Source of the DNA: Ophiura sarsii
Lineage: Eukaryota; Echinodermata; Ophiuroidea; Amphilepidida; Ophiuridae
DNA length: 64,000 nucleotides
NCBI GenBank assembly: GCA_035610835.1
Contig: CM069443.1
Coordinates: forward strand, 88,782,690-88,846,689
Direction of reading: 5' to 3'
Of the stretch, positions 1-11,163 are shown in pieces. Under the pieces are notes generated by a model. That model worked only from the letters and a program-made list of their open reading frames with translations, did no database searches and had not been told where the DNA came from. The position numbers and the translations under genes are program-made. The first letter of the stretch is position 1. Each line of letters opens with the position of its first letter.

Positions 1-1775
1 AAGACCGGGTTTGTAGTGTCTAGAAACATTAGGTAAAAGACCGGGTTTGTAGTGTCTAGGAGCATTGGGTTAAAGACCGGGTTTGTAGTGTCTAGAAACA
101 TTAGGTAAAAGACCGGGTTTGTAGTGTCTAGGAGCATTGGGTTAAAGACCGGGTTTGTAGTGTCTAGGAGCATTAGGGTTAAAGACCGGGTTTATAGTGT
201 CTAGAAGCATTGGGTTAAAGACCGGGTTTATAGTTTCTAGGAGCATTGGGTTAAAGACCGGGTTTATAGTGTCTAGGAGCATTATGGTTAAAGACCAGGT
301 TTGTAGTGTCTAGGAGCATTAGGGTTAAAGACCGGGTTTATAGTGTCTAGAAGCATTGGGTTAAAGACCGGGTTTATAGTTTCTAGGAGCATTGGGTTAA
401 AGACCGGGTTTATAGTGTCTAGAAGCATTGGGTTAAAGACCGGGTTTGTAGTGTCTAGGAGCATTAGGGTTAAAGACCGGTTATTAGTGTCTAGGAGCAT
501 TAGGTTAAAGACCAGGTTTGTAGTGTCTAGGAGCATTATGGTTAAAGACCAGGTTTGTAGTGTCTAGGAGCATTGGGTTAAAGACCGGGTTTATAGTGTC
601 TAGGAGCATTAGGGTTTAAGTCCGGATTTGAAGTGTCTAGGAGCATTACGGTTAAAAACCGGTTAGTAGTGTCTAGCAGCATTAGGTTAAAGACCGGGTT
701 TGTAGTGTCTAGGAGCATTGGGTTAAAAATACCAGGTTTGTTGTGCCTAGGAGCATTGGGTTAAAGACCGGGTGTGTAGTGTCTAGGAGCATTAGGGTTA
801 AACACCGGGTTTGTAGTGTCTAGGAGCATTAGGTTAAAGGCCAGGTGTGTAGTGTCTAGGAGCATTGGGTTAAAGACCAGGTTTGTAGTGTCTAGGAGCA
901 TTGGGTTAAAGACCGGGTTAGTAGTGTCTAGCAGCATTAGGTTAAAGACCGGGTTTGTAGTGTCTAGGAGCATTGGGGTTAAAAAAAAAATACCAGGTTT
1001 GTTGTGCCTAGGAACATTGGGTTAAAGACCGGGTGTGTAGTTTCTAGGAGCATTAGGGTTAAAGACCGGGTTGGCAGTGTCTAGAAGCATTCGGGTTAAA
1101 GACCGGGGTTTGTAGTGTCTAGGAGCATTAGTGTTAAAGACCTGGTTTGTTGTGTCTATGAGCATTAGGGTTAAAGACGGGTTTGTATTTCTAGGAGCAT
1201 TAGGGTTAAAGACCGGGTTTGTAGTTAGGAGCATTAGGTTAAAGACCAGGTTTGTAGTTTTTAGGAGCATTAGGGTTAAAGACCGGGGTTTGTAGTGTCT
1301 AGGAGCATTAGGGTTAAAGACCGGGTTTGTAGTTAGGAGCATTAGGTTAAAGACCAGGTTTGTAGTTTTTAGGAGCATTAGGGTTAAAGACCGGGTTTGT
1401 AGTTAGGAGCATTAGTGTTAAAGACCTGGTTTGTAGTGTATAGGAGCATTAGGGTTAAAGACCGGGTTTGCATTGTCTAGGAGCATTAGATTAAAGACCG
1501 GGTTTGTAGTGTCTAGGAGTGTTAGGGTTAAAGACCGGGTTTGTAGTGTTTAGGAACATTGGGTTAAAGACCGGGTTTGTAGTGTCTAGAAGCATTAGGT
1601 TAAAGACCGGGTTTGTAGTGTCTAGGAGCATTAGGGTTAAAGTCTGGCTTTGCAGTGTCTAGAAGCATTGGGTTAAAGACCGGGCTTGTAGTGTCTGGGA
1701 GCATTTGGGTTAAAGACCGGGTTTGTAGTGTGTAGGAGCATTAGGGTTAAAGACCGAGTTTGTAGTGTCTACAAT
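1..1775. repeat. 36-37-bp minisatellite, about 48 copies, runs off the left edge
   Basis: Head-to-tail copies of a unit read as AAGACCGGGTTTGTAGTGTC followed by TAGGAGCATTGGGTTA. Copies differ by scattered substitutions and small indels (TTAGGGTTA versus TTGGGTTA spacing). Short open frames on both strands here only translate the repeat. The array begins before base 1 and ends abruptly at about 1772, where unrelated sequence starts. Confidence 0.95.
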
Positions 1776-1995
1776 CATAGAATAAACGTGGTCGAACACT
1801 GACCCTAATTGCCATGCTTATTGGACCATAACAGGCACGCTATTTGAGACGTGAAAATTAACACTTGTTTATGGTAGCCTGAAGTATCCCCTTCCTCATA
1901 CCCCTCCCCCGTCCCCACCGACAGGGGCGTCATATGGGTGGGGGACAGGGGGACACGCTTGCTCCCCCCCCCCCCCCCCCACACTTTTCATAGCA
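1776..1995. other. Unique spacer with poly-C tract
   Basis: No gene seen. A run of C lies at about 1964-1980, next to a motif (ggggcgtcatatgggtgggg) like those beside other C-tracts in the window. Confidence 0.5.
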
Positions 1996-2960
1996 GATGG
2001 CTTAAGGAACGTTTTTCTGGACCATTTAAGATTAAAAAACTGACAGTTTAAACATGATGGCTCAAGAACGTTTTTCTGGAGCTTTTTAGTGTTAAAATAG
2101 CCATTTTTTTCACGCTTTGCGCGAAATGGTTTCAATGTTTATTCAAGCTTTATAAAAATATGTTTCAGGAACGTTTTCTGGACCATTTTTGCGCGTTTCG
2201 AGCGAATTGGTTTCATCGTTTTATTATTCAAGCTTTAAACAAAATGGCTTCATGAACGTTTTTCAGGAACATTTTAGTGTTAAATAACCAGTTTTTGGCA
2301 CGCATACGCGCAAATTATTTTCAATGTTTTATTATTCAAGCTTAACAAGATTGCTTCAGGAACGTTTTCAGGACCATTTCAGTGTTAAAAAAACCCCAAA
2401 TTTGTGCGAGCTTCGCGCGAATTAGTTTGAATGTTTTATTATTCAAGCTTAATTAACAAGATGGCTTTCTGGACCATTTTTGTGTTAAAATAACCAATTT
2501 GTGCGCGCTACGCGCGGATGTTTTTAAATGTTTTATTATCATTCAAGCTTAACAAGATGGCTCCAGGGACAGTTTATTAACCTTTCTTTTTACAATAGTC
2601 ATTTTTTTTTAAATATCTTGTTATTCAATTTGAACACGATGGTTTCAGTTTGCTGGACCTTTTATTGTTAAAATATACATTTTTTTGCGCCCTACGCGCA
2701 AATTAGTGTCCGCGGTAATTATTTTTAATTTTGTGTTATTCAATCTCAACAAGATGGCTTCATAAATGTTTTACGGACCTTTTTAGTGTTAAAATAGCAA
2801 TGTTTTTCGCGCTACGCGCAAATTAGTTTCACTGTTTATTATTATTCATGCTTAAGAAGATGGCTTCAGGAAAATTTGTCTAAACCTTACTTTTTACAAT
2901 ATCAAATTTTTCACGCTCAGCGTGAATTATTTTTACTACTTTGCTTTGAAATTGGGCTTA
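1996..2960. repeat. Degenerate ~85-115-bp tandem repeat, about 9 units
   Basis: The words TTATTCAAGCTTAACAAGAT, GGCTTCAGGAACGTTTT, GGACCATTTTTGTGTTAAAA and a near-palindrome of the type GCGCGCTACGCGCG recur in the same order, at about 2140, 2224, 2332, 2442, 2541, 2623, 2733 and 2844. Units are heavily diverged, so the array is old. No coding potential. Confidence 0.8.
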
Positions 2961-3035
2961 GGCCTACATTCCGACACAAGTAATCATACTATAAAGTATC
3001 ACGATGCAAGATATTTGCAGAACATGTGAATCCTA

Positions 3036-3247
3036 CACTGCAAAAACTGCAGAACGTGTTCAAATGTAACAGATATAGAACATGTTCTGAACATGTTCTG
3101 ATGTGTTCTGAACACGTTCAGAACATATCCAGAACACGTTCAGAACATGTTCTAAATCTGTTACATTTTGAACATGTTCTGGAACACCTGGAGAACACAC
3201 CGTGAACATGTTCTGAACGCGTCATGTGTTCTGCACTTTTTGCAGTG
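3036..3247. mobile_element. 212-bp TA-flanked MITE, CACTGCAAAAA family, member 1
   Basis: Terminal inverted repeat CACTGCAAAAACTGCAGAAC on the left pairs with GTTCTGCACTTTTTGCAGTG on the right, flanked by TA on both sides. The interior is built from repeated near-palindromic words GAACATGTTC and GAACACGTTC. Too short to encode protein. TA targets are typical of Tc1/mariner-type elements, but the superfamily is not proven. Confidence 0.85.
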
Positions 3248-4649
3248 TATTTGTAACCTTTGGTTACTGATGATGCAGCGTTGCCGAGCTAAAGGTTTGA
3301 TTTTACGGTGTTTAAGTAATGTCATACTTAGCATTTTTCATAATTTTCATTAGATTTTTACCTTGGACATTTTCATATTTATTCTAAAATAGTGCGATAA
3401 TGGTTTGTCGATTGAACTATGTATGAAATGTATTAGGCCCTATGTCAAATTGAGAACAGAGCATAACCTAAATTTACCATTTCTCAACAACGGATTTAAC
3501 CTCAACTATTTTATTGACATGCCATATAACTAATTTTGTTATGTTTGGTTGCTATTATCTGTGTGTGATAAATTCCTATTGAAGTGCTCACACAATAAGT
3601 GTTGAATAGATGAAAGATATTCATATACTTAAAATTTAGTTTTTAATACGTTCTCTTATGTACAAAACACACACCTAATTAATATCAAATCAAGCTCAAT
3701 TTATTTGTATGTACATGTTATCAACACTGTCAAGATTTGCAGTTGCTTCCAATCGCCTCATCAACATGAAAATGTATTTTAAATTATACACTATACTTGA
3801 ACAATGTTGTATTATGAAACATTTATTTATTGTTGTTAAAAGGATAAACACAAAATAAAACAACACTGTGAACTAATAATAACTGTTTTAATATACCATA
3901 TTGCCTTTAGCGAAGATAAAGCCTATATTATATACATTAGATAGGGCTATGTATTTTCATTTGAAACACACTCAATAATAACCAGTCTATCAGAACTAAC
4001 TAGCCAGCCTATCCGTATTGAATTGTATTGTGCTCTATTGAGGTAGTATCTCTATGAATAGCAAGGCATGAATATAATTTGATGGCTGATGAACTTTTGA
4101 GTGTCCCAGCAGAAAAAAGGTCTGACTGAAACTTTCAAATATCGTATTTTGGGATTTTCCCCTCACGGTCCCAACTTTAACCTCTTCTAAAAAGAGTTCC
4201 CCAATACATGTAGTACATTTTTTGTTGTTGTGATTATTGAATACGGTACTTCCTTAATATTTTAAAACAAAAAACAGCTTATAGGTTCCGTGTCCGGGTT
4301 TCACAAAAATCAATTGTAATCCCTACTGATCTACCAAATATGTTGAATCATATTGCCAAGTAATTAGAAAGTTATGTGCATACATATTTTGCCGGGATAT
4401 TTTGATTTATACATTTGTCTCAAATAAATGCTTAAAATCATACAAGATGCGCTGACATATTGCAATTGGAAATGTATATTTGATAAATGTAATATAAACA
4501 AATGACAAATGACTGCTACAAAGTACATTGGAAATATTTATGGCACGACATTTTTGCGATTAATTGCTCCTCACGAAATTAGATAAATTTAAATGCATGC
4601 AAACATTTCTGGTGATACAGTATTCGATTCAACAATGTTATTGATATAC
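3248..4649. other. AT-rich sequence with no recognisable gene
   Basis: About 1.4 kb of AT-rich, apparently unique sequence. I see no credible open frame, RNA gene or repeat structure on either strand. Confidence 0.5.
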
Positions 4650-5967
4650 GGCCATGTGTTTTGAACTCGTCACCCTTCCCGTTGCATGTCCAGATTTTTA
4701 CATTTTACACCATCTGAGATTCGAATTAGCATATCGCAATAAATACTTGTTCTACCCTATAAAAAGTATATATTTTCTGAACGGTAATCTCACAAGGAAT
4801 TTAAATATGCGATTGGAATTGGCATAGGACCTAATGGTAACATGTTGTGATTAAGAATGTTCAAAGAATATCGGATTTTTCATATTTTGATTAAAGCTCA
4901 ATATTTTTTTTAATTCCTAAATCAATCATCATTTTACCGTGCATATTAGTTCCTCATGCAATTTACCCATCAGAACATAATGGTTGTCAAGGGTAACTTG
5001 TTGAAATAAACTATATCGGGAAGAAAATGAGCACAAAGTTTACATTTCAAATTAATTAGAGTTTACACATATATTTTTTTGGCTATTCACCCTATCCAAT
5101 TTTAAGCGAGATTTTTGAATTCCCCTATTTGAGAGCTTTCCAAAAATGTAATTTTGCTATAATCGGTTGTATAATTTTTTGTTATAATCATGTATGTAAA
5201 ACCGATGAATTAGGGCAAGTTCACTGTGTAGTGAATAGGGAAAAAGCCAAGGACAAAGCAATCGATTCGTGATTACAATTGTTACGTACACTGCAAAAAC
5301 ACTGGTGTTAAAAATAACACCATTGGTGTTGTGAGAGATCCACACCAAAAAAAATTAACACCGGTGTACCAGTGTTAACTTTTTGGTGTTATATCAACAC
5401 CATGTAGTGTCATTTTAACAACTGCAAGTGTGAAAAATAACACTGTAAGTGTTAATGTAACACTGTAAGTGTTAATGTAACACCAAGATAGTGTTAAAAT
5501 AACACTAATTGGTGTGGACCTCTCAGAACACCGAACGGTGTTATTTTTAACACCGGTGTTTTTGCAGTGTAATAGTTGACACGTTTGTTAAAACAGAAAC
5601 TTATAGAATATAAAACAATCTATAAAATGAGAGCAAAATCATGTTTGTACCATACAGAGATGAGGAGTTATTGTAATTTGAACGTAGAATTGGGAACATT
5701 TTCTATATTCCCATAGAGATTGTACACAACGCCACCGCCGCCACCCCTGACTTTCGAAATATAATCAATCATATCTCAGCCAAACAGTTATAAAAATACC
5801 TGATTTATTCACACAGTGTAGCTAGATAAATAAGCTTTCAAATGACACCTAAACCATTATAGCTCTACCACATATAGTTGTTGAGTTAATAGAGAGAGCT
5901 GGATGATTCGTCACCAAAAATGCAACGCCGCCACCCTTTTTGGGTGGTCAGTTCAAAACACATGGCC
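4650..5967. mobile_element. 1.3-kb TIR element with 4-bp flanking repeat, host of a nested MITE
   Basis: The left end GGCCATGTGTTTTGAACTCG is an inverted copy of the right end AGTTCAAAACACATGGCC. Both ends are flanked by the direct repeat ATAC (4646-4649 and 5968-5971). GCC/CCACCC-rich words lie near 5730 and 5930. It encodes nothing recognisable, so it would be non-autonomous. The MITE at 5289-5569 lies inside it. The boundaries are inferred from TIR plus a short duplication only. Confidence 0.5.
5289..5569. mobile_element. 281-bp TA-flanked MITE, CACTGCAAAAA family, member 2
   Basis: Ends CACTGCAAAAACACTGGTGT and ACACCGGTGTTTTTGCAGTG are inverted copies flanked by TA. The whole interior folds back and is composed of GTGTTA / TAACAC words such as GTGTTAAAATAACAC. 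It shares its 11-bp terminus with the elements at 3036 and 33726, but the internal words differ completely. Confidence 0.88.
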
Positions 5968-5971
5968 ATAC

Positions 5972-6744
5972 CTGTTCAAAAGTCCCGCCAACAGACCATG
6001 AACCATTTAAATTTTCAATGGCTATACATGATCGCATTAGGCTAAGCTAGGATAAGGCTCTCTAAATAGGATTGAATCTGCAATTTGATTGGAGCTTTAA
6101 TCATGGATCATTGTTATTGGCAAAAGGAATTAGGGATTTCCTGTTGTTAGTATTTCATGTGCTATGATGTGTAATTTTCCACATGTGGCAGCTTTGGTAA
6201 CCAATTTGAATAAGAAGAATAGGTGTCATATGAATGGAGGTATCGTAAAGACCATCAGAGGCATCTTCATATGTATACTTTAAATGTTAGAACTACCAAC
6301 TTACCCCTGGGTGCCTCCCCACCTGTTCGCAGCAGGAATGCAGAAAACAGTTGTTGGAAATAGATAAATCAATTGTTGTATCACTTGAATTATAAAGGAG
6401 GCCTATTAAGTGCAGTGACAAGGAGTATATATAATAGGAGGGGACACTTAGCTCATTTGCATATTTGCTCATTAATATGATTAACCCCGTGAACCCAGTC
6501 AAAGGTCGCAGATAACGCCCTCTGGAGAGTCGAAGGGACTTTTCTATTGTTCTCTAACGACAGCGTTGGGACAGCGCATGAAGTTTCTTGTACAGAGTTG
6601 GCGATGAGCGATTGAGAAGTATAACAAAAGCATACATAAACAGATCGTAACATGAATAATGCAATGCAACAGGTCACACAACGTTCAGTCGAGCGACCGT
6701 ATAAACAGTATACAAGATGCCATTTATTGTGTTCGAAATTTCAA
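5972..6744. other. No gene recognised
   Basis: Mostly unique AT-rich sequence. A good donor-like GTAAGT is present on the minus strand near 6303 after a pyrimidine-rich stretch, but no convincing exon could be framed. Confidence 0.4.
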
Positions 6745-7385
6745 CGTTTTTACCATTCTTTCCAAAATAAGGAGTATAATCACATTACAAACACATTTTG
6801 TGCGAGAGTAACATATAAATATGGTTTAAAATGTCCAAAATGGCACGATAAAAATCCGTTCGTTATAAATAAAAGAATCAATGGTTAAATAATAAAACTG
6901 ACACAATTACACTCGTCGATCTCTGTGGCGTGCATACGTTGGCCATATCGTTTGCAATCGGCAATCACGGGTTCGAATCTCCGTGTGTTCGTTGTTGTTT
7001 TCTATTTTTTTGTTTTTTAAAAAAAACAAATTAAACTTGATTGTGGATGTATGTAACATCATTTTTATGTCAATTTTTATAATTTATAAAGGCCGCCAAT
7101 GCTTTAATGGGTTTTTTCTATTCTTTTTTTAATCTATTTTTCTATCTATCATTTATCTCTGGATTTATTTAACTTTATAATCTAAACAAATTAAAATGCG
7201 TAAAACAATATATTATTGCTCGATAAATAAGTGATTGAAGTTGAGTTCACTTTGATAATGATAGCAACACTTGTTGTAAAACCATTTTACCAGTGTGCCC
7301 AACCATTTCTCCTTTGCACACTTTGTTTAAAATACATTCAGAGATGTCATTTTTATAGCTTGATAGCTAGGCTAATATACAACTG
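6745..7385 (-). repeat. Diverged inverted copy of the 15.1-16.4 kb element, with tRNA-like core
   Basis: Read on the minus strand, this matches about 15255-15840 over several hundred bases, including the segment around ACGAACGGATTTTTAT and the segment around AACTTGTTGTAAAACCATTT on the plus strand. It contains a tRNA-like sequence at about 6918-6992 with a clear B-box (GGGTTCGAATCTCC). The outer terminal repeats of the related element are not recognisable, so this copy is old and truncated. Confidence 0.75.
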
Positions 7386-7598
7386 TAAGCTATTTGGATA
7401 CACAAAGCAAACACATTTCCAAAACAGGCCATAGACAATCGTACAACATGAGAAAGGAGACCGTTTATACCAATGTTTAATCTACCATGATTACCATTTT
7501 TTTAAATCTGTACAACCGATGAATTTCTAGAAAATCTTTGGTACAACTTCATTTCAAGAAAGTTAGTTCTTGTACCAAAGCTTACCAAATTTAGCTAG

Positions 7599-7862
7599 CT
7601 TTAATAAACGAATTGGGAGACGCAATATTCATGTCGAAATATTATGTGGAAAGGCAATCAGACAACTATTGATAGACGCGATCAAGTCTTGTACCTTTGA
7701 AGGGTGATTACGGGCACGTCCGTATGAGTAAAGTGGATTCCCTCTATAATGAACCAACATTTTAATTTCAGTGCCAAAGATCTTGAAAAAGGTTACAGGG
7801 GACATTCTCGCTTCGACGATGCTCCTATGCGTAGGTCAACTGAAAGCCCGGTCCGATGGTAG
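7599..7862 (+). CDS. Terminal two coding exons of an unidentified plus-strand gene
   Basis: Two open segments join in frame through a 68-nt intron. Exon A (about 7599-7703) follows an AG at 7597-7598 and ends GAAGG before GTGATT. Exon B (7772-7862) follows the good acceptor TTTTAATTTCAG and ends at TAG 7860-7862. The donor is phase 2 and the acceptor supplies the third codon base, so the reading continues FEG-AKDLEKGYRGHSRF and ends RRSTESPVRW. The composition (charged, non-repetitive, about 65 codons without stop) looks like a real protein terminus. I do not recognise the family. Upstream exons were not found; a diverged repeat begins just upstream. No canonical poly(A) signal was seen close to the stop. 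The model rests on splice signals and phase only. Confidence 0.45.
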
Positions 7863-7997
7863 ACTCCGAATCTCCAGAATCTTAAGAGATATGTACACAT
7901 TTTCTCATAATACTTTATGCTGCACGGTGTCTCATTTAGGCCCACAGGCCGGGCGGGCTAGAGCGGGGGCTAGAGAAGTGCTCAGAACCGGTACTGC

Positions 7998-8165
7998 GCC
8001 CAAAAGTAGTATCTTTCGCAAAACTACTATTTTTTGGGCGAAAAATACCACCCAAAACTAGTAGTTTTGCGAAAGATACTACTTTTGGTTGCGCAAAACT
8101 AGTATCTTTCTCAAAACTACTATTTTTGGATGGCTTGGGTTGCGCAAAACTAGTATTATTTGGCG
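7998..8165. repeat. Compound fold-back built from CAAAACTAGTA / TAGTAGTTTTG words
   Basis: Arms of about 29 nt (CAAAAGTAGTATCTTTCGC and onward versus its complement) pair perfectly across 8001-8089. Two further partial copies of the same word follow to about 8155. Short frames on both strands here are shadows of the inverted words. It may be a MITE; no target duplication was identified. Confidence 0.7.
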
Positions 8166-8540
8166 GCCGTTCATTAATACTAGTCTTGGTCGGGAAAATG
8201 TCGTGCACTTCGTGTTGGCATACAGGTTGTCTGTAAACGAGCGTGTATATTTAAAAACATTGGCCGCTAATTATATAAACAAAGCAGGGAAATAACTGTG
8301 TTTCTCGGACTTCTTTATCTTTATTCGTCATTAAGAAGATGAAAATGTTCCCAAATTCTGGGAGATTTTTGTTGTTTGTATTTATTTTCTAGCTATTTAT
8401 TATTTATACCTCACTCAATTTAAAAAAAAATAAACACCGGATTCTACTGTCGCTCTGTTACGGTCGTATAGTCGGCCCCCGGATTCCACGTCACTCTGTT
8501 GCAAGTAAGTGTAGGCCCTATATTCGCCACAACATGTGGG
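8166..8540. other. No feature recognised
   Basis: Mixed sequence with no supportable gene. A short A-run (8421-8430) is the only low-complexity part. Confidence 0.4.
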
Positions 8541-8557
8541 CACTACCACATAGTTTT

Positions 8558-8683
8558 ATTGACTGTACATCATGCCTTTCGTCGGTATACAACTCGGACT
8601 TTTTACTGTCTGATAAGTCCACCCCCTCCCCCTCCCTATGGCCCTGTTTAAAGCTGGCTATGCCACTGATTCGCGCATGTTGG
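8558..8683 (+). mobile_element. Remnant of a hAT-like MITE
   Basis: The segment containing CATGCCTTTCGTCGGTA and ending CTGGCTATGCCACTG matches the right half of the intact element at 36185-36506 (CATGCCTTTCGTCGGTACAA ... GCTGGGTACGCCACTG). The left half is absent or too diverged. Confidence 0.6.
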
Positions 8684-8895
8684 ATGTGCCGGCCCGCCGC
8701 GCGCCAGTGGTCCGCATTGCGGCGCGTTATTGGTCACTCTCGATCATAGTTCGGCGTGGCCCCTCGCTACACGGCTCGATCATCATGGCGGCATTATTAT
8801 CACATCAAACCACTTCTGGATGTTATCATCAATCAATGCATTGTCGGCTGCTTTAGTCAAAATTAAATATTATATACCAAGGGGATATACAACTG

Positions 8896-9321
8896 TCACT
8901 GGATATACCCACTTTGCCTATCTGTGATATACCATTGAACCGTCAACGCCTGAATCTTTTCCGTGAACTTTTCCTGATTGGGCTTTTCCACCCCAAACTG
9001 GCCGGAGCCCGGGGGGTTAGATCTACGGTTGATTAGCGCATTACAAGAAGTTGTGTCACTTGCCATGCAGCACATACTCATTAGGTATTTGTCCAACATT
9101 TTAGTGGACAAATCCAAAGCGATCGGACGCATGCGTAGAAAAAAATGTCGTCCCCTTGACTCTCCAGAGGCCTTTTCGATATTCAGACGATGGCGGGCAT
9201 AGGTTCGTGTGACGAATATTCTAGGTGAAATTCGATGTGGGAACGCTCGGCCTGTAGGGAACGATGATATTTCTGACTTCAACAGCGCCAGGGCATCGTT
9301 CGGGGACCGTTTGATTATCAC
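8896..9321 (-). CDS. Uncertain 141-codon open frame, function unknown
   Basis: An uninterrupted frame starts with ATG at about 9321 and ends at 8896, in a locally more GC/CpG-rich stretch. The product is basic, with scattered Cys, no signal peptide, no membrane segment and no motif I recognise. No convincing splice junctions or promoter were seen. It may be a chance frame in GC-richer DNA or part of a decayed element. Confidence 0.18.
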   Translation of the reverse strand: MIIKRSPNDALALLKSEISSFPTGRAFPHRISPRIFVTRTYARHRLNIEKASGESRGRHFFLRMRPIALDLSTKMLDKYLMSMCCMASDTTSCNALINRRSNPPGSGQFGVEKPNQEKFTEKIQALTVQWYITDRQSGYIQ

Positions 9322-10072
9322 TCAGGTCGTGTCAGTATGAAATTAGGTAAAACACTCCGACATAACATTGAAATCAACGGAGATTCAAAGATTACGGCCG
9401 TTCGTGTCCACTATGGTCTGGTACTTTTCATTTTCGACGTCACAAATGACGTATATTCATTGATATGATTATTCATTGTATATTCATGTCGTCTATGCTT
9501 TCGGCGATTCGAACAATAGAGTGTCAGGCGCCTGGCAGTGATACAAACAATCAAATCAAGAAACATGTCGAGGGTTTATTCATCAATATTTGTGACTTTG
9601 TTATTTAAAATTCTCCATTGTGAATACAATAAGTATTGAAAATTAGCATTTCATAATTTATGGAGGGCCAATTTTGGATATTGACATGGTCTTCACTTAT
9701 ATAAAACATCCCCAAAACACCATAGATTCAATATGCATGGTATTTGACTACAATATATAAGTTTTGACCACCTGATGATCGACTAAAGTCGTGAAACTTA
9801 GAGTTGTGGAGCAAAAATACCATGTGTGTATAAATCTATTTATTTATTTATGATAGCTCTACTTTTTAAGTATCGAGCACTTTGAGGTGTTATGATAAAC
9901 TATTAACATTGGATTTAAGCAAGTTACTATGTAGTAAAGTATAAGCTGTGTTGCGGACTCCTCACGGAGTGATGATAGTCTTTAAGGCATGTCTAGCAAT
10001 CCGCGGTAGCGTTAAGTTACACATTTTGGTGGTTACTAATGGTTTATGGGCACTCTTCCCAGGTACACCAGG
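9322..10072. other. Intergenic; dispersed-repeat fragments
   Basis: A 60-bp segment near 9365-9425 (ACATTGAAATCAACGGAGAT and onward) recurs diverged at about 16985-17045 in the same orientation. Around 9765-9805, CCTGATGATCGACTAAAGTCG resembles the short hairpin motif often found near the 3' end of Penelope-type elements. No gene seen. Confidence 0.4.
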
Positions 10073-10077
10073 TTAGA

Positions 10078-10323
10078 TACTAATGTTTGCAACATAAATT
10101 ACATGGTCTAGGGGCCGTATGTAATCTCCCTTAACTGTACCACATTCGTCAAATATGGAGGTGAACCTAAACATGTCGGTTTCGCTGAAGGCCACGAAGG
10201 CTGGCTTCGCATCACAGGGAGCCTCGTCGTACAAGGCATACGGTTTATCTTTTGATATTTTTACAATAGTATTAGTCAAAATGAGATACAGGGCCAACTT
10301 TTTCATAATACTTGGAAATACAT
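10078..10323 (-). CDS. ZP-N-like exon of a minus-strand gene (partial)
   Basis: On the minus strand a strong acceptor (pyrimidine-rich, ending CTGTCTTTCATAG) precedes an open stretch of about 82 codons that reads like protein. The second half has the spacing of a zona pellucida N-domain: a DEAPC cysteine, an aromatic-rich FRFTSIF strand, then DECGTVKG, then a strand with VIYVANI. In ZP proteins this corresponds to the conserved Cys, the CGT motif and the following Y-x-N strand. The exon would start in phase 1; a possible phase-1 donor (A|GTATCT) lies just before the in-frame TAA at 10073-10075. ZP-domain proteins are secreted or membrane-anchored matrix or receptor proteins. Partner exons were not found nearby; the upstream side is occupied by a poly-C run and a SINE, as expected of intron. 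The frame upstream of the acceptor, including a poly-Gly run, is not coding. Confidence 0.5.
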
Positions 10324-10545
10324 CTATGAAAGACAGGATAAAACAGATTTTCACGAAGACCCATAATGAATAATGAAACAGGCCCCCGTGTATACCCAAT
10401 TTGTAAATGAAACAAGTGTGGTATTGTCTACCACCCCCCCCCCCCCCCCCCCCCCCTCCCCTCGGCATGAAATGTAAAATAACAGGTGAGGCGGAGCCAA
10501 GCTCGTTATTCAAACATTAATTCATGCCAAAGATTATAGCGTTGG

Positions 10546-11010
10546 TGTATTTGAGAGCATGTGTGGTCTAGTGGATAGCATGCAGGGTTTATGATACAAA
10601 GGTTGTGAGTTCTAGCCCCGCTATAGCCAATATGTTTGTATCCTTGGGCAAGGTTACTTAGTCTCAATTGCTTCGTCGACCCAAGCGAGATTGGGGAGCT
10701 GTTATGGGATATTACAATCTAAGTGCTGATACATTGTGTGCGCCGTTTCGGTAGCCTGGTAAATGAAGCAAAATAATTGTGACGATTTCCTTCGGAAGTC
10801 ACGTAAAATTGTGGTCCCGTGCATCGGAAGAGCAAAACCTGAGCTAGCTAAAAAGGTTACAGACTCTGTCGTAAAGAGTAGGGGATCATCCCGGTCTGTA
10901 TCTGTTCACTCATCTAACGGACCCCAAATGGAAATAAGCTATAAAGCTTATTGGGTTACCCAGGGTCGTAGGACCCAAATGATCTCAAATCAAATCAAAT
11001 CATTTGCTCC
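10546..11010 (+). mobile_element. tRNA-headed SINE with (CAAAT)n tail
   Basis: The head at about 10555-10626 has a pol III A-box-like TGGTCTAGTGGATAGC and a degenerate B-box (GTGAGTTCTAGCCCC). It is followed by CCTTGGGCAAGGTTACTTA, a motif common in invertebrate tRNA-SINEs. The 3' part contains AGTAGGGGATCATCCCGGTC, which recurs inverted at 23087-23106. It ends with TCAAATCAAATCAAATCATT, a short pentamer tail typical of LINE-mobilised SINEs. Confidence 0.75.
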
Positions 11011-11163
11011 CTCCTCACTTGCACTGCCAATGCAGCGACGCATTGACTAAAACCATCCATCATGGCGACTTCACGTTGTTTATATTATAGATTGCTGATT
11101 GCATTCAAATACCAGGTCTGTGAAAGACCTGGAAATTTCACGAACATTATGAAATCTCTGGGT

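Noticed and set aside
1..1775. Regularly spaced repeats resembling a CRISPR array
   Set aside because: There are no unique spacers; the whole 36-bp unit repeats and the genome is eukaryotic.
6293..6502. Minus-strand exon ending at GTAAGT near 6303
   Set aside because: The donor is good, but the only nearby acceptor would give an 18-nt exon and no coding continuity could be shown.
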